Shown here: positions 48,720-58,969 of the stretch, piece by piece
How positions within the stretch are numbered: position 1 is the first letter of the stretch
How the letters are laid out: each line of letters opens with the position of its first letter
Assembly: GCF_003255815.1 (NCBI RefSeq)
Contig: NC_037669.1
Coordinates: forward strand, 126,060,435-126,124,434
Reading direction: 5' to 3'
DNA length: 64,000 bases
Origin: Theropithecus gelada
Taxonomy: Eukaryota; Chordata; Mammalia; Primates; Cercopithecidae
The notes under the pieces: model-generated
The model's database searches: none
What the model saw: only the letters and a program-made list of their open reading frames with translations
What the model was told of the DNA's origin: nothing
Position numbers and translations under genes: made by a program

Positions 48720-48979
48720 AGCCGGGATTTTGCCTGCGATGCGCGGCGAGAGGACTGCGGCGGCTGATTTACACAGTTGGCGCGGAGGAGGGGCCGGGGG
48801 TGCGGGGGGGACGCGCTGGCGGAGCTCCGGCGATGGGCTGATCTGGGGGCTCCCGAGCGCCGCTCCCTTGGTGCGCGATTTGGGGGCGGCTGATGGATTT
48901 GCATTCAGGTTCCAGCCCTGCGCTTCCTATATTGACTCCTTATACCCGACCTCGCGCTTCCGTTTAGGAGGAGACGTTG
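48720..48979 (+). other. SLITRK3: Possible alternative first exon of SLITRK3
   Basis: A good donor, GTTG|GTAAGT, lies at 48980 inside the CpG island, just after GC-rich sequence that could be a 5' leader. If used, it could splice to the acceptor at 54840. No start site can be read from sequence and the left boundary is arbitrary. The evidence is only a donor plus CpG context. Confidence 0.35.
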
Positions 48980-51900
48980 GTAAGTAACGTGTAATCCGAT
49001 TTTAGTTATTTCCTAGGCCATTAAAGTGGCACTTTTAAAGCAGGTCAGTCTTAAAAGATGCCGCCGCCGCTGCCGCCGCGAGCGTCTCCTTGGCCTGAAA
49101 CGTTCGGCGGTCCCCTCCCCCTCCCGCCCCCCTCCCCCGCACCTTCTCCCGCTGGAGAAGTGAGGGTGCTTGAATGGTGAGCGGTCAGGGGACTCACTCT
49201 CTGCCAACGGGCTCGCTTCACCTTCGTGCTTTGCCTGAGATCTCCCAAATCCAAGTGGAATTTGGTGTGCACAGCCATACTGTGTATTTGTATCTTCTCT
49301 CCCTCTCTCCTTCTTTCCCCCCACCTTCGCCGTCTGACCAATGCTGGGATCTGAGATCTAGTCGCCCCCTTCCTGCCTCCTTTCCGCCTCTCCCCACCCT
49401 TTTCTTCTCTCATCTACACACCATCCACCCCCACTCCCACCCACCTAAAGGGCAAAGAGCAAAGACACCCTGGAAAAGCAAGGGCTAATTCCATCTTTTC
49501 GGATGGAAGGAGGCCTCGGGCAGGGATTGTGAGTGACAACCCTTCAGGAAGAGAGAAAGAGAGAAATCCAGAGACTGAGCTCAGGCTCTCGGGAACAACG
49601 AAGCTCTCCACTGATCGAGAGCACTGAGATTTTAAATCAAAGGAACCTAGTCCTGGGACACTCACTCTGCCTGCCTGCCTGCCTGCCATCGAAGGCATAG
49701 GGAGCTGTGGTTGTGAGCTCCCTGTCACTGACATCGCAGCGCTAGGTGCGCGCCCGGCTCTCCCATTGGTATGCAGCGACCATTTCCCTGCAAATCTCAA
49801 AGGTGGAAACATTTAAACGGATTACAAGCGTGATTTGGTAGCCTTTCGGAAAGTTGGTGGCCAGAAGAGGAGAAGCTACAAGGCTACAGTATGATGGATA
49901 CAATTCAGCCTCCCAGAGAGTTTGCCCCTCCCGCTGGGAAGCCCCTCGGAGCAAACCTCGGAGATCCTGAGCGCTCTGCACCATAGGTACTCGCCGCCAT
50001 CCTTTCCTACTTTGCCTAATTGAAACCAGTATTTCTCGTATGTAGGATGTGCATTGTAGAGCACATCGAGTTTGGCCGCGGTGTCTTCTGTACGCTCACA
50101 GGTGCTAGGGGTTTGTTGCAGTTTTGAATTGGATCAGTTAGGTGTAAGGACGTTGGTGGAAGGAGGGGTATCGGAGACTAACATACCCTCGGACCTCTTT
50201 TCTGGGTGAAGACATCGTAAGTAACTCCAACAAATAGGCCAGGCGGCAGAGCGAAGGACCCCTCCCCCAGTGGATTGTTCGCTAGTGTTGTAAGAGGTAG
50301 AAGGAAAAACGCTTGAGCTTTTAATAATTTTCCATTTCTAAACAGACCATTGTGCGTTTCGCCTGACAACAGCAGATTAGAAAAGGATCTATAGACGGCT
50401 GAAAGCTCTTCAGAAAATGAATGATGCAGCATTTTAATTACTTGTTCTAGGGAAGATAGTTTGCTTCCATATTGAAATATTTAATCTCAGATCTGAAGAG
50501 ATTAGTGAGCTGTAAGATCCAGCAGTGGGGAGGAGGAAGTGGGAAGGGGGCACAGCGGGGAGAAAGGGCTTCTTGTCCTCTCTCTGGACAAACAAATGGC
50601 TCTGGGCGCTCCCAACAGGACACGGAAAAAATCGGGGCCCCATGGCTCAATACCCCTAACTTTTGGAGACCTCCCTGTCTTTTAGACACGCTATCCTGAG
50701 CTAAAGGAAAGCAAAAAGATGAGATAGCCTTTAGGACATAGCCCAGGTCCAGAACTTAAGGGGTTTTAATTCAAGAAGGAACAGAGACTTCATCGCCGAG
50801 ACAATATTTACCGTCATCTAGAAGCTCAGGGCAGCCTCCGGGTTACCCATCGATTCCATCACATCATGGGTTCCGATAAGACCCGATAAATAGTCACCGC
50901 CTCTGCACATTGGGTACCCAAAGTGCTGGGCGGGGGATGGGGTGGGGGAGGGTGCGGGTGCAGGCAGCTGGTGAGGAAGAGGGAATTGCTCTGATTCTGA
51001 GCTTAGGCTATCGGTATTGGTTTACTTCTTGGCTGAGACCTATGGGAATAAATAGGGTGGGTCTGGAATTTTAAGGGTAGAATGTTAGAAAATTCTGCCC
51101 TCCTGCTTACTTAGTCTACGGCGGCATGTTTCTAAAATTAGCTACTGTGTGTCAGTGGACTCAAGCGCGGTCATTTTAAATGCAAAATATTATGGAAATT
51201 GCCTTTGACTTTTAAGGAACACATTGTTAGGTGATTTACCTGTTGTAGAGCAGTAAGGTATTGATATGTAAGCTGTGCTTTGCTTTAAAATTTGTTTTGT
51301 AAAGCGTCCTTTAAGGGGAAACCGTCTCTACCTACTAACTTTGAGCCCTTGGGCAATTGAGGTTCAGTTTAGTTCTTTTGCAACCAAAAAGTCCCTCCCT
51401 TCTCCCCCTCGGCAAGTTGGTGACAGGGTTGGTGTGTGCTGGTGGGGGCAGATGGGGAGCATCCACAGCACACGGGTCCTGTTAATTAGACTCCTTTGCT
51501 GCACACTTGGCTCTCCCGTTTCCTCACCAAGCTGCATTCCTTCCCAGCAGGCAGGACTGTAGTGCTGTCAGCTGAGCCTTAAAAAATTCCTCTGAGAGGG
51601 TTCCTGAACTATCATCTGGTAGTCCCTCTACAATACAATATCTTCCTTCAATCACCTCCATCCCCACTCCCACCACTCCCTAGGATCCACTTCCCGAAAA
51701 TTTCACTGAGAAATATTTGAGTTTAAAAAATAAGAAAGAAAAAGAAAGAGCGGACAAAAACATTCAAATCCTTAAATCCACCCCAATCCCGCGAGGTCTT
51801 TTCCGGCGGCAGAATGTGAAATGTACCATTGTTACCCAAGTGGTCTGTATCTCCTTCCAGAGAATTGGCTTGTCTCTGTTTTTAAAAAGGCGAAAGAAAA

Positions 51901-52243
51901 GAAATGTTGTTGAATCCAGGGGATATCGAAGGCTTTGACCTGCAGCACAACAAAAGAATTCCTGGTGCAAAGGGATCGAAGCAAAATGCAGGAGAAACTC
52001 GGTCCAAGTCTTTCAGGCTGTCTGAGCTTTTATTCGGGACACCCAGGCAGAATCAGACAGATTTAGCTTCTCTGCTTTGGGGACCTGGATTTTCCCCCCA
52101 TCCCCGTCATTTCAGGGAATGGCTGTCCTGTGAAAAAGATAATTCCGAAGGACAGTCTCACTTTTCAAACCACCTGCACTAGAGAGGGGGAGCTTTGGAA
52201 ACTAGAGGAGCAGATGATCCAGGGGATGGTTTCCTTGAGAGTT

Positions 52244-52268
52244 AAAAAAAAAAAGAGAGAGAGAGAGA

Positions 52269-52341
<73 letters not shown>

Positions 52342-52342
52342 G
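52244..52342. repeat. (A)n/(GA)n/(AAAG)n compound microsatellite
   Basis: About 17 AAAG units after short A and GA runs, roughly 320 bp upstream of the inferred TATA-type start. Length is likely to vary between individuals. Confidence 0.95.
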
Positions 52343-52489
52343 CCTAAAATGCCTATCCCCCGCCCCCCTCCCCCATCTCCACCTTCCCCACCAAAGAAAT
52401 GTTTCCCATAGGTTGGTCTCCTCCCACTTCGCTCTTGTTTCTTATTTTGCCAGTTTGTGTTCTCTATCCCTCTACTTATTTTTCCTACA

Positions 52490-52519
52490 CACACACACAC
52501 ACACACTCACTCACTCACA
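52490..52519. repeat. (CA)n/(CTCA)n microsatellite
   Basis: Short CA run passing into CTCA units. Confidence 0.9.
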
Positions 52520-52627
52520 ACTGTATAGTCAGGGCTTCCTATCGCTCGCTCCCGAACCTATGCTAAGCGCGTTCCCTTTGGAGCTCATTTTCATGACGTG
52601 GAATACTGGGTTCAGGGTTATAGCACA

Positions 52628-52641
52628 TATATATTTTTAAA
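52628..52641 (+). promoter_or_regulatory. SLITRK3: TATA-like element of SLITRK3 proximal promoter
   Basis: TATATATTTTTAAA immediately before a rise in GC content and before sequence that reads as a 5' leader ending in a strong splice donor. A start near 52655-52670 would be expected. Position only; no transcript evidence here. Confidence 0.5.
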
Positions 52642-52731
52642 GCCGGAGCGAGGGAAGTCTGAGATTCTGCACTGTGGTTGAGCCTTCCTTCCTCCCTGCC
52701 TCCCTCCCGCCCTTCCTCCCAGTGACCAGTG

Positions 52732-52833
52732 ATGTGCTGTGGGTACCCAGAGAGAGCAGCCACCGCGGCGGCAGCGGCAGGGGCAGCAGAGCTGGAAGCC
52801 TGCTGCAGCCCCTTCTCCTCCCTCCTCTATTGA
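52732..52833 (+). other. Upstream ORF 1 in SLITRK3 leader
   Basis: ATG at 52732, TGA at 52831-52833, 33 codons plus stop, Ala-rich because of the GCG/GCA run. The context CAGTGATGT is not an optimal start. It could lower SLITRK3 translation if the exon start is where inferred. Confidence 0.45.
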
Positions 52834-53054
52834 GTGTGCCAAGCGGCAGTTCTGCATCCTAAAGAAGCCCATTGAAGAGCCCATTGCATTCCCAGCACGT
52901 CTCAAGCTTGCTGCTCTTTTTTTTTTTTTTCCTCTAGGTCCCCCCGCCCAACCCCCTTTTATCCCCTTTTGCTTCAGCTTCAGCAAAGCAAAGGGAGTGG
53001 GAGGGAAAGAGAGAGAATCCTTAAACTCAAGCTTTTTTTTTTCTTTTTCTTTTC

Positions 53055-53087
53055 ATGGTTCACGGTTCCAGGCTAAAAAATAAATAA
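53055..53087 (+). other. Upstream ORF 2 in SLITRK3 leader
   Basis: ATG at 53055, TAA at 53085-53087, 10 codons. The stop falls in the TAAA-rich part of the leader. Confidence 0.45.
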
Positions 53088-53116
53088 ACAAACAAATAAA
53101 TAAATAAATAAATTAC

Positions 53117-53150
<34 letters not shown>

Positions 53151-53159
53151 GAAACCCAA
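53076..53159. repeat. A-rich (TAAA)n / (GAAAA)n tract inside exon 1
   Basis: Runs of AATA/TAAA units (53076-53113), an A-run (53117-53130) and GAAAA units (53131-53152), ending 18 bp before the splice donor. It contains several overlapping AATAAA hexamers on the sense strand. Confidence 0.9.
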
Positions 53160-53177
53160 AAAACTCTGGCAAAATAG

Positions 53178-54840
53178 GTAAGTCCAAGACATCTGGAGCC
53201 TTTTTTGCCTAAACCACAGGGACCTGAAAAACAAGAAAAATATTTAAGGTAGTGAAGAAGGAAGAACTTAAGTAGATTTTAATATTTCATAAGGGAGATG
53301 GAAGACTAATTGATACTGCAATGTAGGCTTTTCTGCCTTTTCTCTCTCCCTCTTTTTCATTTAATTGTTTTTAATTTTTCAGTATTGCATGTCTGAGGCA
53401 GACTTCTCTTTGTTTTCTCACGATATCTCCTTTCTTTACAGCTGTGAACATTATATGCAAGTGTAATGTGAAGATTTATTTTTTCACTTTTCCTATAAAT
53501 TATATCATTGTGCTTTAAGAAGAAGGTTGATGAAATATATCTTTCTGTGTGCTATCTGTGAGGAAAATATATGCTAGAAACTTTGGTTTATTTTTATTGA
53601 TTAAAATCAGCTATTCAATTTTGATGGATATTTTAGTGACTCAGGAAGGAGAATATAATAAAACTGCATTATTAACATTTATTTATGTAAACATTTTCAT
53701 ATACTGATGTTATTAGGCAAAGAAAGCGATGCATAGAGGAAGACTCTATGTTATCAGAATAGTACATTGCATTTGTTTCTTCTGATTGGAAAAGAATGAT
53801 ATCTTTTTTGAAATTTATTTCATGTGATAGGTCATTTATCAGCAGGTAAGAATAGAGGTTTCCACTCTCTCTTGACTTTAACTACCCGTCTCCCCTCTAA
53901 CTAGTCACCTACTCTTCCAGCTTTTTAAAGGGTTCCTCAGTTGATCTTGAAGGCACAGATACACATTCCAAACTAAGCTTTGCGAATGTTTTAATTCAGA
54001 CACTTTCAGACTCAGCATCCTCTAGCTGTCCCTATCTTTAGCTCTGACAATTGCATGGGCATGTTTTTTAGAAGGGCTAATGACTCCTACATGCTTTAAA
54101 TAGTTAAATGATACAAATATATACAAATTACTTATTAAATTAAAGAAGATGACAGTATTCTATTCTTGGGCCAAAGGATGTGGACATATAGTGTACATAC
54201 TGACTATACACTATTATAAAGCATGTTATGATCATTTCATAAAAATAAATCTTAAGTTTTCCTGAGTTGCTGATCATTTTACACATCTCAACATCTGATA
54301 TTGAGCAACAGGCTCACACTTTATCATACTAATCAATATAATAATTTTGGAGTATGTCATGTATTTTTAATAGTCAAAACCTGTAATTCAAAGAACATTT
54401 TTTTCCCATCAGAGTTCCAATCAGATTTATTATGAGTATCTTTGATGTCAACATGAGTTTTAACAGGCAAACAGGTGTAATGGCCACATTATTGCTATTA
54501 TTACTGAATCTGCCTTTGCCTAAAAGGAAGTACGATGTACCAGTTCTGTTGTTTGTTATACAGAGGCAATGCAGTCTGCTTTTGTTCATGCGATATGCCG
54601 TTTACCAAGTATGGCTTGGTTCAGGAAAATGTCACTGCATGGTTCAATATTTCAGAGTCTCCTAAGTTTAAAATATAGGACACACTCTAAACGTTAAGTG
54701 TATTGCTAGCTCATTTTGAGTGTCACTTCTACAATTGCTGAAGTTTTTATATAGCTCTTAAAATGCCCCACATGTAGGAGTCAATTAAAATAGTACATAT
54801 GACTAAAAGCTAAAAATCTGCATTTTTATTTCTGTTGCAG
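53178..54840 (+). other. SLITRK3: SLITRK3 intron
   Basis: GTAAGT donor at 53178, acceptor TTTTTATTTCTGTTGCAG ending at 54840. 1663 bp, AT-rich. Chance ORFs only. Confidence 0.65.
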
Positions 54841-54861
54841 TTTTGTAATCAACCACGAACG

Positions 54862-57801
54862 ATGAAACCTTCCATAGCTGAGATGCTTCACAGAGGAAGG
54901 ATGTTGTGGATCATTCTTCTAAGCACAATTGCTCTAGGATGGACTACCCCGATTCCCCTAATAGAGGACTCAGAGGAAATAGATGAGCCCTGTTTTGATC
55001 CATGCTACTGTGAAGTTAAAGAAAGCCTCTTTCATATACATTGTGACAGTAAAGGATTTACAAATATTAGTCAGATTACCGAGTTCTGGTCAAGACCTTT
55101 TAAACTGTATCTGCAGAGGAATTCTATGAGGAAATTATACACCAACAGTTTTCTTCATTTGAATAATGCTGTGTCTATTAATCTTGGGAACAATGCATTG
55201 CAGGACATTCAGACTGGAGCTTTCAATGGTCTTAAGATTTTAAAGAGACTATATCTACATGAAAACAAACTGGATGTCTTCAGAAATGACACCTTCCTTG
55301 GCTTGGAAAGTCTAGAATATTTGCAGGCAGATTACAATGTCATTAAACGTATTGAGAGTGGAGCATTTCGGAACCTAAGTAAATTGAGGGTTCTGATTTT
55401 AAATGATAATCTCATCCCCATGCTTCCGACCAATTTATTTAAGGCTGTCTCTTTAACCCATTTGGACCTACGTGGAAATAGGTTAAAGGTTCTTTTTTAC
55501 CGAGGAATGCTAGATCACATTGGCAGAAGCCTGATGGAACTCCAGCTGGAAGAAAACCCTTGGAACTGTACATGTGAAATTGTACAACTGAAGAGTTGGC
55601 TGGAACGCATTCCTTATACTGCCCTTGTGGGAGACATTACCTGTGAGACCCCTTTCCATTTCCATGGAAAGGACCTACGAGAAATCAAGAAGACAGAACT
55701 CTGTCCTTTGTTGTCTGACTCTGAGGTAGAGGCTAGTTTGGGAATTCCACATTTGTCATCAAGTAAGGAGAATGCATGGCCTACTAAGCCTTCCTCAATG
55801 CTATCCTCTGTCCATTTTACTGCTTCTTCTGTTGAATACAAGTCCTCAAATAAACAGCCTAAGCCCACCAAACAGCCTCGAACACCAAGGCCACCCTCCA
55901 CCTCCCAAGCTTTATATCCTGGTCCAAACCAGCCTCCCATTGCTCCTTATCAGACCAGACCACCAATCCCCATTATATGCCCCACTGGGTGTACCTGTAA
56001 TTTGCACATCAATGACCTTGGCTTGACTGTCAACTGCAAAGAGCGAGGATTTAATAACATTTCTGAACTTCTTCCAAGGCCCTTGAATGCCAAGAAACTG
56101 TATCTGAGTAGCAATCTGATTCAGAAAATATACCGTTCTGATTTTTGGAATTTTTCTTCCTTGGATCTCTTGCATCTGGGGAACAATCGTATTTCCTATG
56201 TCCAAGATGGGGCCTTTATCAACTTGCCCAACTTAAAAAGCCTCTTTCTTAATGGCAACGATATAGAGAAGCTGACACCAGGCATGTTCCGAGGCCTACA
56301 GAGTTTGCACTACTTGTACTTTGAGTTCAATGTCATCCGGGAAATCCAGCCTGCAGCCTTCAGCCTCATGCCCAACTTGAAGCTGCTATTCCTCAATAAT
56401 AACTTGCTGAGGACCCTGCCAACGGACGCTTTTGCAGGCACATCCCTGGCCCGGCTCAACCTGAGAAAGAACTACTTCCTCTATCTTCCCGTGGCTGGTG
56501 TCCTGGAACACTTGAACGCCATTGTCCAGATAGACCTCAATGAGAATCCTTGGGACTGCACTTGTGACCTGGTCCCCTTTAAACAGTGGATCGAAACCAT
56601 CAGCTCAGTCAGTGTGGTTGGTGATGTGCTTTGCAGGAGCCCTGAGAACCTCACGCACCGTGATGTGCGCACTATTGAGCTGGAAGTTCTTTGCCCAGAG
56701 ATGCTGCACGTTGCACCAGCTGGAGCATCCCCAGCCCAGCCTGGAGATTCCCACCTTATTGGGGCACCAACCAGTGCATCACCTTATGAGTTTTCTCCTC
56801 CTGGGGGCCCTGTGCCACTTTCTGTGTTAATTCTCAGTCTTCTGGTACTGTTTTTCTCAGCAGTCTTTGTTGCTGCAGGCCTCTTTGCCTACGTGCTCCG
56901 AAGGCGTCGAAAGAAGCTGCCCTTCAGAAGCAAGCGGCAGGAAGGTGTGGACCTTACTGGCATCCAAATGCAATGCCACCGGCTGTTTGAGGATGGTGGA
57001 GGTGGTGGTGGTGGAAGTGGGGGTGGAGGTCGACCAACTCTTTCCTCTCCAGAGAAGGCCCCTCCTGTAGGTCATGTGTATGAGTACATCCCCCACCCAG
57101 TTACCCAAATGTGCAACAACCCCATCTACAAGCCTCGTGAGGAGGAGGAGGTGGCTGTTTCATCAGCCCAAGAAGCAGGGAGTGCAGAACGTGGGGGTCC
57201 AGGGACACAACCACCGGGAATGGGTGAGGCTCTCCTAGGAAGTGAGCAGTTTGCTGAGACACCCAAGGAGAACCATAGTAACTACCGGACCTTGCTGGAA
57301 AAAGAGAAGGAGTGGGCCCTGGCAGTGTCCAGCTCCCAGCTTAACACCATAGTGACAGTGAATCACCATCACCCTCACCCTCACCACCCAGCAGTTGGTG
57401 GGGTTTCAGGAGTCGTTGGGGGAACTGGGGGAGACTTGGCAGGGTTCCGCCACCATGAGAAAAATGGTGGGGTGGTGCTGTTTCCTCCCGGGGGAGGCTG
57501 TGGTGGTGGCAGTATGCTACTAGACCGAGAGAGGCCACAGCCTGCCCCCTGCACAGTGGGATTTGTGGACTGTCTCTACGGAACAGTGCCCAAATTAAAG
57601 GAACTGCACGTGCACCCTCCTGGCATGCAATACCCAGACTTACAGCAGGACGCCAGGCTCAAAGAAACCCTTCTCTTCTCGGCTGGAAAGGGCTTCACAG
57701 ACCACCAAACCCAAAAAAGTGATTACCTCGAGTTAAGGGCCAAACTTCAAACCAAGCCAGATTACCTCGAAGTCCTGGAGAAGACAACATATAGGTTCTA
57801 A
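54862..57801 (+). CDS. SLITRK3: SLIT and NTRK-like protein 3
   Basis: A single-pass postsynaptic adhesion protein; family members bind presynaptic LAR-type receptor phosphatases, and SLITRK3 with PTPRD promotes inhibitory synapses (established). The 979-residue frame shows: a signal peptide (about 1-29, hydrophobic 14-26); a first LRR block with N-cap cysteines 44, 48, 50, 61 and C-cap cysteines 236, 238, 261, 281; a Pro/Ser/Thr-rich linker (about 300-370); a second LRR block with cysteines 373, 377, 379, 392 and 566, 568, 591, 611; a transmembrane helix (about 652-678) followed by RRRRKK; and a cytoplasmic tail with a Gly run (712-723), a His/Pro run (835-842) and two DYLE motifs (Tyr955, Tyr968), the second resembling the Trk receptor C-terminus. 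Sequons include Asn68, 142, 171, 235, 399, 430, 596. The start is the second in-frame ATG (54862); the one at 54834-54836 precedes the splice acceptor. The whole CDS is in one exon. Length is two residues over human as I recall it, from an extra HP. Confidence 0.98.
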   Translation: MKPSIAEMLHRGRMLWIILLSTIALGWTTPIPLIEDSEEIDEPCFDPCYCEVKESLFHIHCDSKGFTNISQITEFWSRPFKLYLQRNSMRKLYTNSFLHLNNAVSINLGNNALQDIQTGAFNGLKILKRLYLHENKLDVFRNDTFLGLESLEYLQADYNVIKRIESGAFRNLSKLRVLILNDNLIPMLPTNLFKAVSLTHLDLRGNRLKVLFYRGMLDHIGRSLMELQLEENPWNCTCEIVQLKSWLERIPYTALVGDITCETPFHFHGKDLREIKKTELCPLLSDSEVEASLGIPHLSSSKENAWPTKPSSMLSSVHFTASSVEYKSSNKQPKPTKQPRTPRPPSTSQALYPGPNQPPIAPYQTRPPIPIICPTGCTCNLHINDLGLTVNCKERGFNNISELLPRPLNAKKLYLSSNLIQKIYRSDFWNFSSLDLLHLGNNRISYVQDGAFINLPNLKSLFLNGNDIEKLTPGMFRGLQSLHYLYFEFNVIREIQPAAFSLMPNLKLLFLNNNLLRTLPTDAFAGTSLARLNLRKNYFLYLPVAGVLEHLNAIVQIDLNENPWDCTCDLVPFKQWIETISSVSVVGDVLCRSPENLTHRDVRTIELEVLCPEMLHVAPAGASPAQPGDSHLIGAPTSASPYEFSPPGGPVPLSVLILSLLVLFFSAVFVAAGLFAYVLRRRRKKLPFRSKRQEGVDLTGIQMQCHRLFEDGGGGGGGSGGGGRPTLSSPEKAPPVGHVYEYIPHPVTQMCNNPIYKPREEEEVAVSSAQEAGSAERGGPGTQPPGMGEALLGSEQFAETPKENHSNYRTLLEKEKEWALAVSSSQLNTIVTVNHHHPHPHHPAVGGVSGVVGGTGGDLAGFRHHEKNGGVVLFPPGGGCGGGSMLLDRERPQPAPCTVGFVDCLYGTVPKLKELHVHPPGMQYPDLQQDARLKETLLFSAGKGFTDHQTQKSDYLELRAKLQTKPDYLEVLEKTTYRF

Positions 57802-58447
57802 CAGAGAGAAGAAAATATATTAGTGCTTTTTTTTTTCTCCAAAAGAAAAGGAAAATAAAAGAAATATATCCCTTGCTCCCTTTACACTTGTCCCAATAAC
57901 TCCATCCTCACGATCTTCCCTACCCTGAACAAAACTGAAACCGCATGATAACTAGAGAATACAGATGTATGCTCTCCCCTCTCAGATGTGATTTGGAGGA
58001 AGGGCCATACTCAGATCATTAATCAATGAAGTGCCTTCGCAGACTTTTGCCAGCAAATGTTATCATTATTTTTTTATACTGAAACTTGAGACTTTGACTG
58101 TGCCATGTATAAGGTATACCGGGGATCATTGTATGGATCCTAATTAAGTAAAATTCAATGTGTCTTTTTATTTTCAGTAACTATTTTTTTTTTTAGTTGT
58201 AGTTTTGTTTTAAAGGGAGGGGGGAAACAAGTTGACATTTGTCATTTGTGGCTTTCTTTCTTCTCATCATGGCACAGATTCTGTACATGTGTTAACAATG
58301 CAGTTTGCTGCATGCCTGGAAACTGCAAGACGGGGAGGGAGGGGGCGGGTCTTGCTCGAATGTTCTCACTCACTATCTTGTCTCTCATACACATATCCAT
58401 CTGCAAACCGTGATCCCTAAACCTGCAGTTTCTTCCTGCTGGTGCAG

Positions 58448-58449
<2 letters not shown>

Positions 58450-58492
<43 letters not shown>
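58450..58492. repeat. (CA)n microsatellite in SLITRK3 3'UTR
   Basis: About 21 uninterrupted CA units. Expected to be length-polymorphic. Confidence 0.96.
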
Positions 58493-58495
<3 letters not shown>

Positions 58496-58963
58496 CGTAC
58501 CATTCCCATTCAACCCAATCTGCTTAGTTCGGGTTTGATCCATTTTTCTCCTCTCCATAGTTCCACTACCCTTCACTGCTAGTGTACAGCTCACAGCATC
58601 TCTCCTATCACCCTGGGAAAAGTCACATTCTAGGCTGGATTCTACCGAAGTGGAGGCCTGGTGGTTTAACAGCCGAAGACACGCGCCTAGGGGTGAGCAC
58701 CCTCTTTGTGACACTTCATCCTGATGCCAAGATTTTTTGGAGAACATCTGCACTTTCTTATATATATATATATAATATTTAAAAAAAGCAACTGGGTATA
58801 TATCACTAACAGCTTTGTAGGAAGCACTTTTAATGTTTTCTCTCTCACACACAAAGATTCAAAAGAAATGTGCATATATTTATTCTGTAATTTCAGTGAT
58901 TATGAATTGTAAAGGTAATGTTTAATCATTGTATAGTGATTATGCGTCTGGTATAGCTTTCCT

Positions 58964-58969
58964 AATAAA
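58964..58969 (+). terminator. SLITRK3: SLITRK3 polyadenylation signal
   Basis: AATAAA in CCTAATAAAAAG, the clearest canonical hexamer after the CDS in a suitable AT-rich context. It gives a gene of about 10 kb from the CpG island or 6.3 kb from the TATA-type start. A distinct downstream GU-rich element is not obvious. Confidence 0.65.

Larger units (their letters stand above)
48560..49180 (+). promoter_or_regulatory. SLITRK3: CpG island, candidate upstream SLITRK3 promoter
   Basis: The densest CpG region of the window (about 48730-49140), with GC-box-like G-runs (48780-48812), a (GA)n tract on its left side and a GCC/GCT repeat at 49061-49081. No TATA box is evident. It lies about 6 kb upstream of the SLITRK3 coding exon, on the gene's 5' side. 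A GTAAGT splice donor inside it supports transcription to the right. The target gene is inferred from position. Confidence 0.6.
49181..52619. other. 5' flank of SLITRK3 between the two candidate promoters
   Basis: Moderately GC-rich, no interspersed repeat recognised, no convincing coding frame. A further weak donor (GACATC|GTAAGT) is at 50217. Low repeat content is what is usually seen around regulated developmental genes. Confidence 0.5.
52660..53177 (+). other. SLITRK3: SLITRK3 exon 1 (5' leader), inferred
   Basis: The 5' end is inferred from the TATA-like box; the 3' end is the donor ATAG|GTAAGT at 53178. The exon is GC-rich at first (GCG/GCA run at about 52760-52790) and ends in a long A/TAAA-rich stretch. 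It holds two short upstream ORFs (52732-52833 and 53055-53087), both closed before the coding exon. Confidence 0.6.

Noticed and set aside
48399..48841. ORFs rich in Arg-Glu or Ser-Leu on both strands near the CpG island
   Set aside because: Produced by the (GA)n microsatellite; a first-exon role is possible but not a protein.
49013..49488. 100-120 codon ORFs on both strands in GC-rich DNA
   Set aside because: GC-rich sequence has few stops by chance; no homology recognised and the frames conflict.
52165..52506. Minus-strand 113-codon ORF
   Set aside because: Core is FLSFFLS repeats read from the AAAG microsatellite.
54835..54861. Use of the upstream in-frame ATG for SLITRK3
   Set aside because: The codon lies before the AG acceptor at 54839-54840 and would be intronic in the spliced message; the ATG at 54862 precedes a good signal peptide.
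58450..58492. Direct repeats resembling a repeat array
   Set aside because: Simple CA microsatellite. No spacer-repeat structure anywhere in the window, so no CRISPR array, as expected for nuclear primate DNA.
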